Below are positions 7,104 to 7,644 of a stretch of DNA of 7,644 bases, in pieces. The DNA lies in NCBI GenBank assembly GCA_003511845.1, contig DOIV01000261.1, positions 1 to 7,644 on the forward strand, written 5' to 3'. A program made the position numbers and the translations under genes. The stretch comes from Flavobacteriaceae bacterium. GTDB taxonomy: Bacteria; Bacteroidota; Bacteroidia; Flavobacteriales; Flavobacteriaceae. The stretch's first letter is position 1. Every line of letters begins with the position of its first letter. The notes under the pieces are model-generated. The model saw only the letters and a list, made by a program, of their open reading frames with translations. It was not told where the DNA came from and did not search any database.

Positions 7104-7134
7104 CAAAAGTAATATCTTATTCAAACAAAGTCAA
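7104..7134 (-). promoter_or_regulatory. Promoter of the response regulator-kinase operon
   Basis: On the minus strand TTG (complement of 7132-7134), a 20-nt spacer and TACTTTTG (7104-7111) match the Bacteroidota consensus TTG / TAnnTTTG exactly, with typical spacing. It is the best promoter match I found in the window. Transcription should start near 7096-7099. It is the only good candidate upstream of the regulator gene. Confidence 0.6.
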
Positions 7135-7187
7135 TAGTGAAAATGGGTGTTTTTAAAACTACCTATAAACCACTAGTTTTTAACATT

Positions 7188-7218
7188 TTTAATGATTTTA
7201 GCTTTTTTATTCATTAAA
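7188..7218. repeat. AT-only inverted repeat in the intergenic gap
   Basis: TTTAATGA (7188-7195) and TCATTAAA (7211-7218) are perfect 8-bp arms around a T-rich 15-nt spacer. There is almost no G/C, so an RNA hairpin would be weak. It lies between the two divergent promoters. Apart from this, I see no feature in 7135-7250. Confidence 0.4.
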
Positions 7219-7250
7219 TACAACTTTTTTTCACTTAAAACCACCTAAAT

Positions 7251-7267
7251 TAATTGATTTTCAATTA
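7251..7267. promoter_or_regulatory. 7-3-7 inverted repeat just upstream of the RNA-gene promoter
   Basis: TAATTGA and TCAATTA form perfect 7-bp arms around TTT. The repeat ends one base before the TTG (7269-7271) taken as the -33 element of the downstream RNA gene, the classic position for an activator site. It is AT-rich and short, so chance is possible. Confidence 0.4.
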
Positions 7268-7268
7268 G

Positions 7269-7299
7269 TTGTGAGTTTTTAAAAATAATTGTATATTGC
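7269..7299 (+). promoter_or_regulatory. Promoter of the predicted small RNA
   Basis: TTG at 7269-7271, a 20-nt spacer and TATATTGC at 7292-7299 resemble TTG / TAnnTTTG, with two mismatches at the end of the -7 box. Six nucleotides further on come three G residues (7305-7307), where the folded RNA would begin. The spacing between box, start and first paired base fits well even though the -7 match is imperfect. Confidence 0.45.
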
Positions 7300-7304
7300 A
7301 ATAT
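7293..7304. promoter_or_regulatory. 12-bp perfect palindrome over the -7/start region of the small RNA
   Basis: ATATTGCAATAT is fully self-complementary and ends directly before the G run at 7305. It covers most of the presumed -7 box and the gap to the start site. A dimeric protein bound here would block polymerase. It might instead be part of a closing stem if the RNA begins further upstream, because AATATGG (7300-7306) can also pair with CCATATT (7403-7409). Confidence 0.45.
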
Positions 7305-7453
7305 GGGAAAAGACACGCCTTACTTATTTAGGCGGATAGTAATATCTCTCTTTTCTCCCCTAAATTACTAAGGATTGAATAGTGTTTAGCGACAACATCA
7401 CTCCATATTATTCAATACAAAAAGCAGTCAAATTTTCACTTGACTGCTTTTTT
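7305..7453 (+). ncRNA. Predicted structured small RNA of about 150 nt
   Basis: The segment has no reading frame of note and ends in an intrinsic terminator. By eye it folds in two domains. Domain 1 is a three-way junction: P1 pairs 7305-7313 (GGGAAAAGA) with 7349-7359 with a CU bulge at 7355-7356; P2 pairs CGCCT (7316-7320) with AGGCG (7330-7334) around a 9-nt loop; P3 pairs GATA (7335-7338) with TATC (7343-7346) around the GNRA tetraloop GTAA. Domain 2 pairs ATTGAATA (7374-7381) with TATTCAAT (7409-7416) and contains the inner stem GTGTT/AACAT (7382-7386, 7394-7398). Seven bases, TAGTAAT (7337-7343), can instead pair with ATTACTA (7364-7370), giving an alternative fold or pseudoknot. No gene follows on this strand, so it is not a riboswitch leader. 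A family such as the flavobacterial 6S-like or Flavo-1 RNA is possible; I cannot assign one by eye. Transcription from the opposite strand is less likely. Confidence 0.6.
7419..7453. terminator. Strong bidirectional intrinsic terminator
   Basis: A 13-bp perfect stem pairs 7419-7431 with 7440-7452 around an 8-nt loop; its core is GCAGTCAA / TTGACTGC. It is flanked by an A run on the left and a T run on the right, so a U tract follows the hairpin in either direction. On the plus strand it ends the small RNA. On the minus strand it begins 20 bp after the DUF4293 stop. Confidence 0.93.
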
Positions 7454-7472
7454 ATTTCATTTTAGAGTCAGT

Positions 7473-7644
7473 CTACCTTAGCCTATCAACAGATTTTATA
7501 AGGTTTTCATCCTTTTGAATTCCTCTATTTGCCATCACTAATAGTACGATAACAGCAATGGGTATAAAGACTCCTGTACTTGAATTGTCAGAAACTTGAT
7601 TTTCTGGCAACGCAGCTGACACATACAAATAATAAATTAACACT
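7473..7644 (-). CDS. DUF4293 family membrane protein, C-terminal part
   Basis: The last 56 codons of a gene entering from the right edge, reading on the minus strand to a TAG (complement of 7473-7475). The visible part has the end of a hydrophobic segment (LIYYLYV), a short polar loop, a clear membrane helix (VFIPIAVIVLLVMA) and the tail ANRGIQKDENLIKSVDRLR. That tail, with its KDE...L..SVDRLR ending, is what I associate with DUF4293, a small Bacteroidota protein with four predicted membrane helices and unknown function. The N-terminal half lies outside the window. From memory, this gene often neighbours rho in flavobacteria, which cannot be checked here. The terminator at 7419-7453 follows closely, so this is the last gene of its transcript. 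Confidence 0.8.
   Translation of the reverse strand, partial: VLIYYLYVSAALPENQVSDNSSTGVFIPIAVIVLLVMANRGIQKDENLIKSVDRLR

Noticed and set aside
7143..7217. A 24-codon reading frame beginning ATG GGT on the plus strand in the intergenic gap
   Set aside because: The product is short and Phe-rich, as AT-rich DNA gives by chance, with no promoter, no conserved motif and an inverted repeat covering its 3' half. Not supported as a gene.
7305..7453. The structured RNA read from the minus strand as a 3' extension of the DUF4293 transcript
   Set aside because: The terminator would stop that transcript before it reached the folded region, and no minus-strand promoter was seen between. The plus-strand reading has both promoter and terminator.

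Overview
The window looks like a chromosomal segment from a flavobacterium (Bacteroidota). It is AT-rich, has no Shine-Dalgarno-like sequences before its starts, and carries Bacteroidota-type promoter boxes (TTG / TAnnTTTG). Its proteins also point there: a CdaA of the flavobacterial type, a TPR-derived HisKA_3 sensor kinase and the C-terminus of a DUF4293 protein. I see no insertion sequence, phage gene, CRISPR array or other sign of recent transfer.

Left part (1-4964) is housekeeping. The 3' end of an unrecognised gene runs into folP (dihydropteroate synthase), followed on the same strand by cdaA (membrane diadenylate cyclase making c-di-AMP). Facing them on the minus strand are truA (tRNA pseudouridine synthase) and a full-length ABC exporter, probably co-transcribed. 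Divergent from truA is a YfcE-type metallophosphoesterase. Three of the seven complete genes (cdaA, truA, phosphoesterase) have no usable ATG and must start at TTG. The two convergent junctions are very tight: 12 bp between cdaA and the ABC gene, and a 4-bp overlap between the phosphoesterase and the kinase. Neither leaves room for a conventional terminator.

Middle part (4961-about 7134, minus strand) is a two-component system: a NarL/LuxR-type response regulator followed 31 bp later by its likely partner, a membrane histidine kinase whose extracytoplasmic region looks like a shortened TPR array. A well-matched flavobacterial promoter (TTG, 20-nt spacer, TACTTTTG) lies far upstream, which predicts a leader of about 147 nt holding several inverted repeats.

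Right part (about 7251-7644) is the most interesting. An apparent promoter with a 12-bp palindrome over its -7 region precedes a roughly 150-nt segment that encodes no protein. It folds on paper into a compact three-way junction (one arm with a GNRA tetraloop), then a second long stem, then a strong intrinsic terminator. This is most simply a small non-coding RNA transcribed divergently from the two-component operon. The terminator is symmetrical and also serves the DUF4293 gene arriving from the other side. Whether the RNA belongs to a known flavobacterial RNA family or is new cannot be settled without a covariance-model search.
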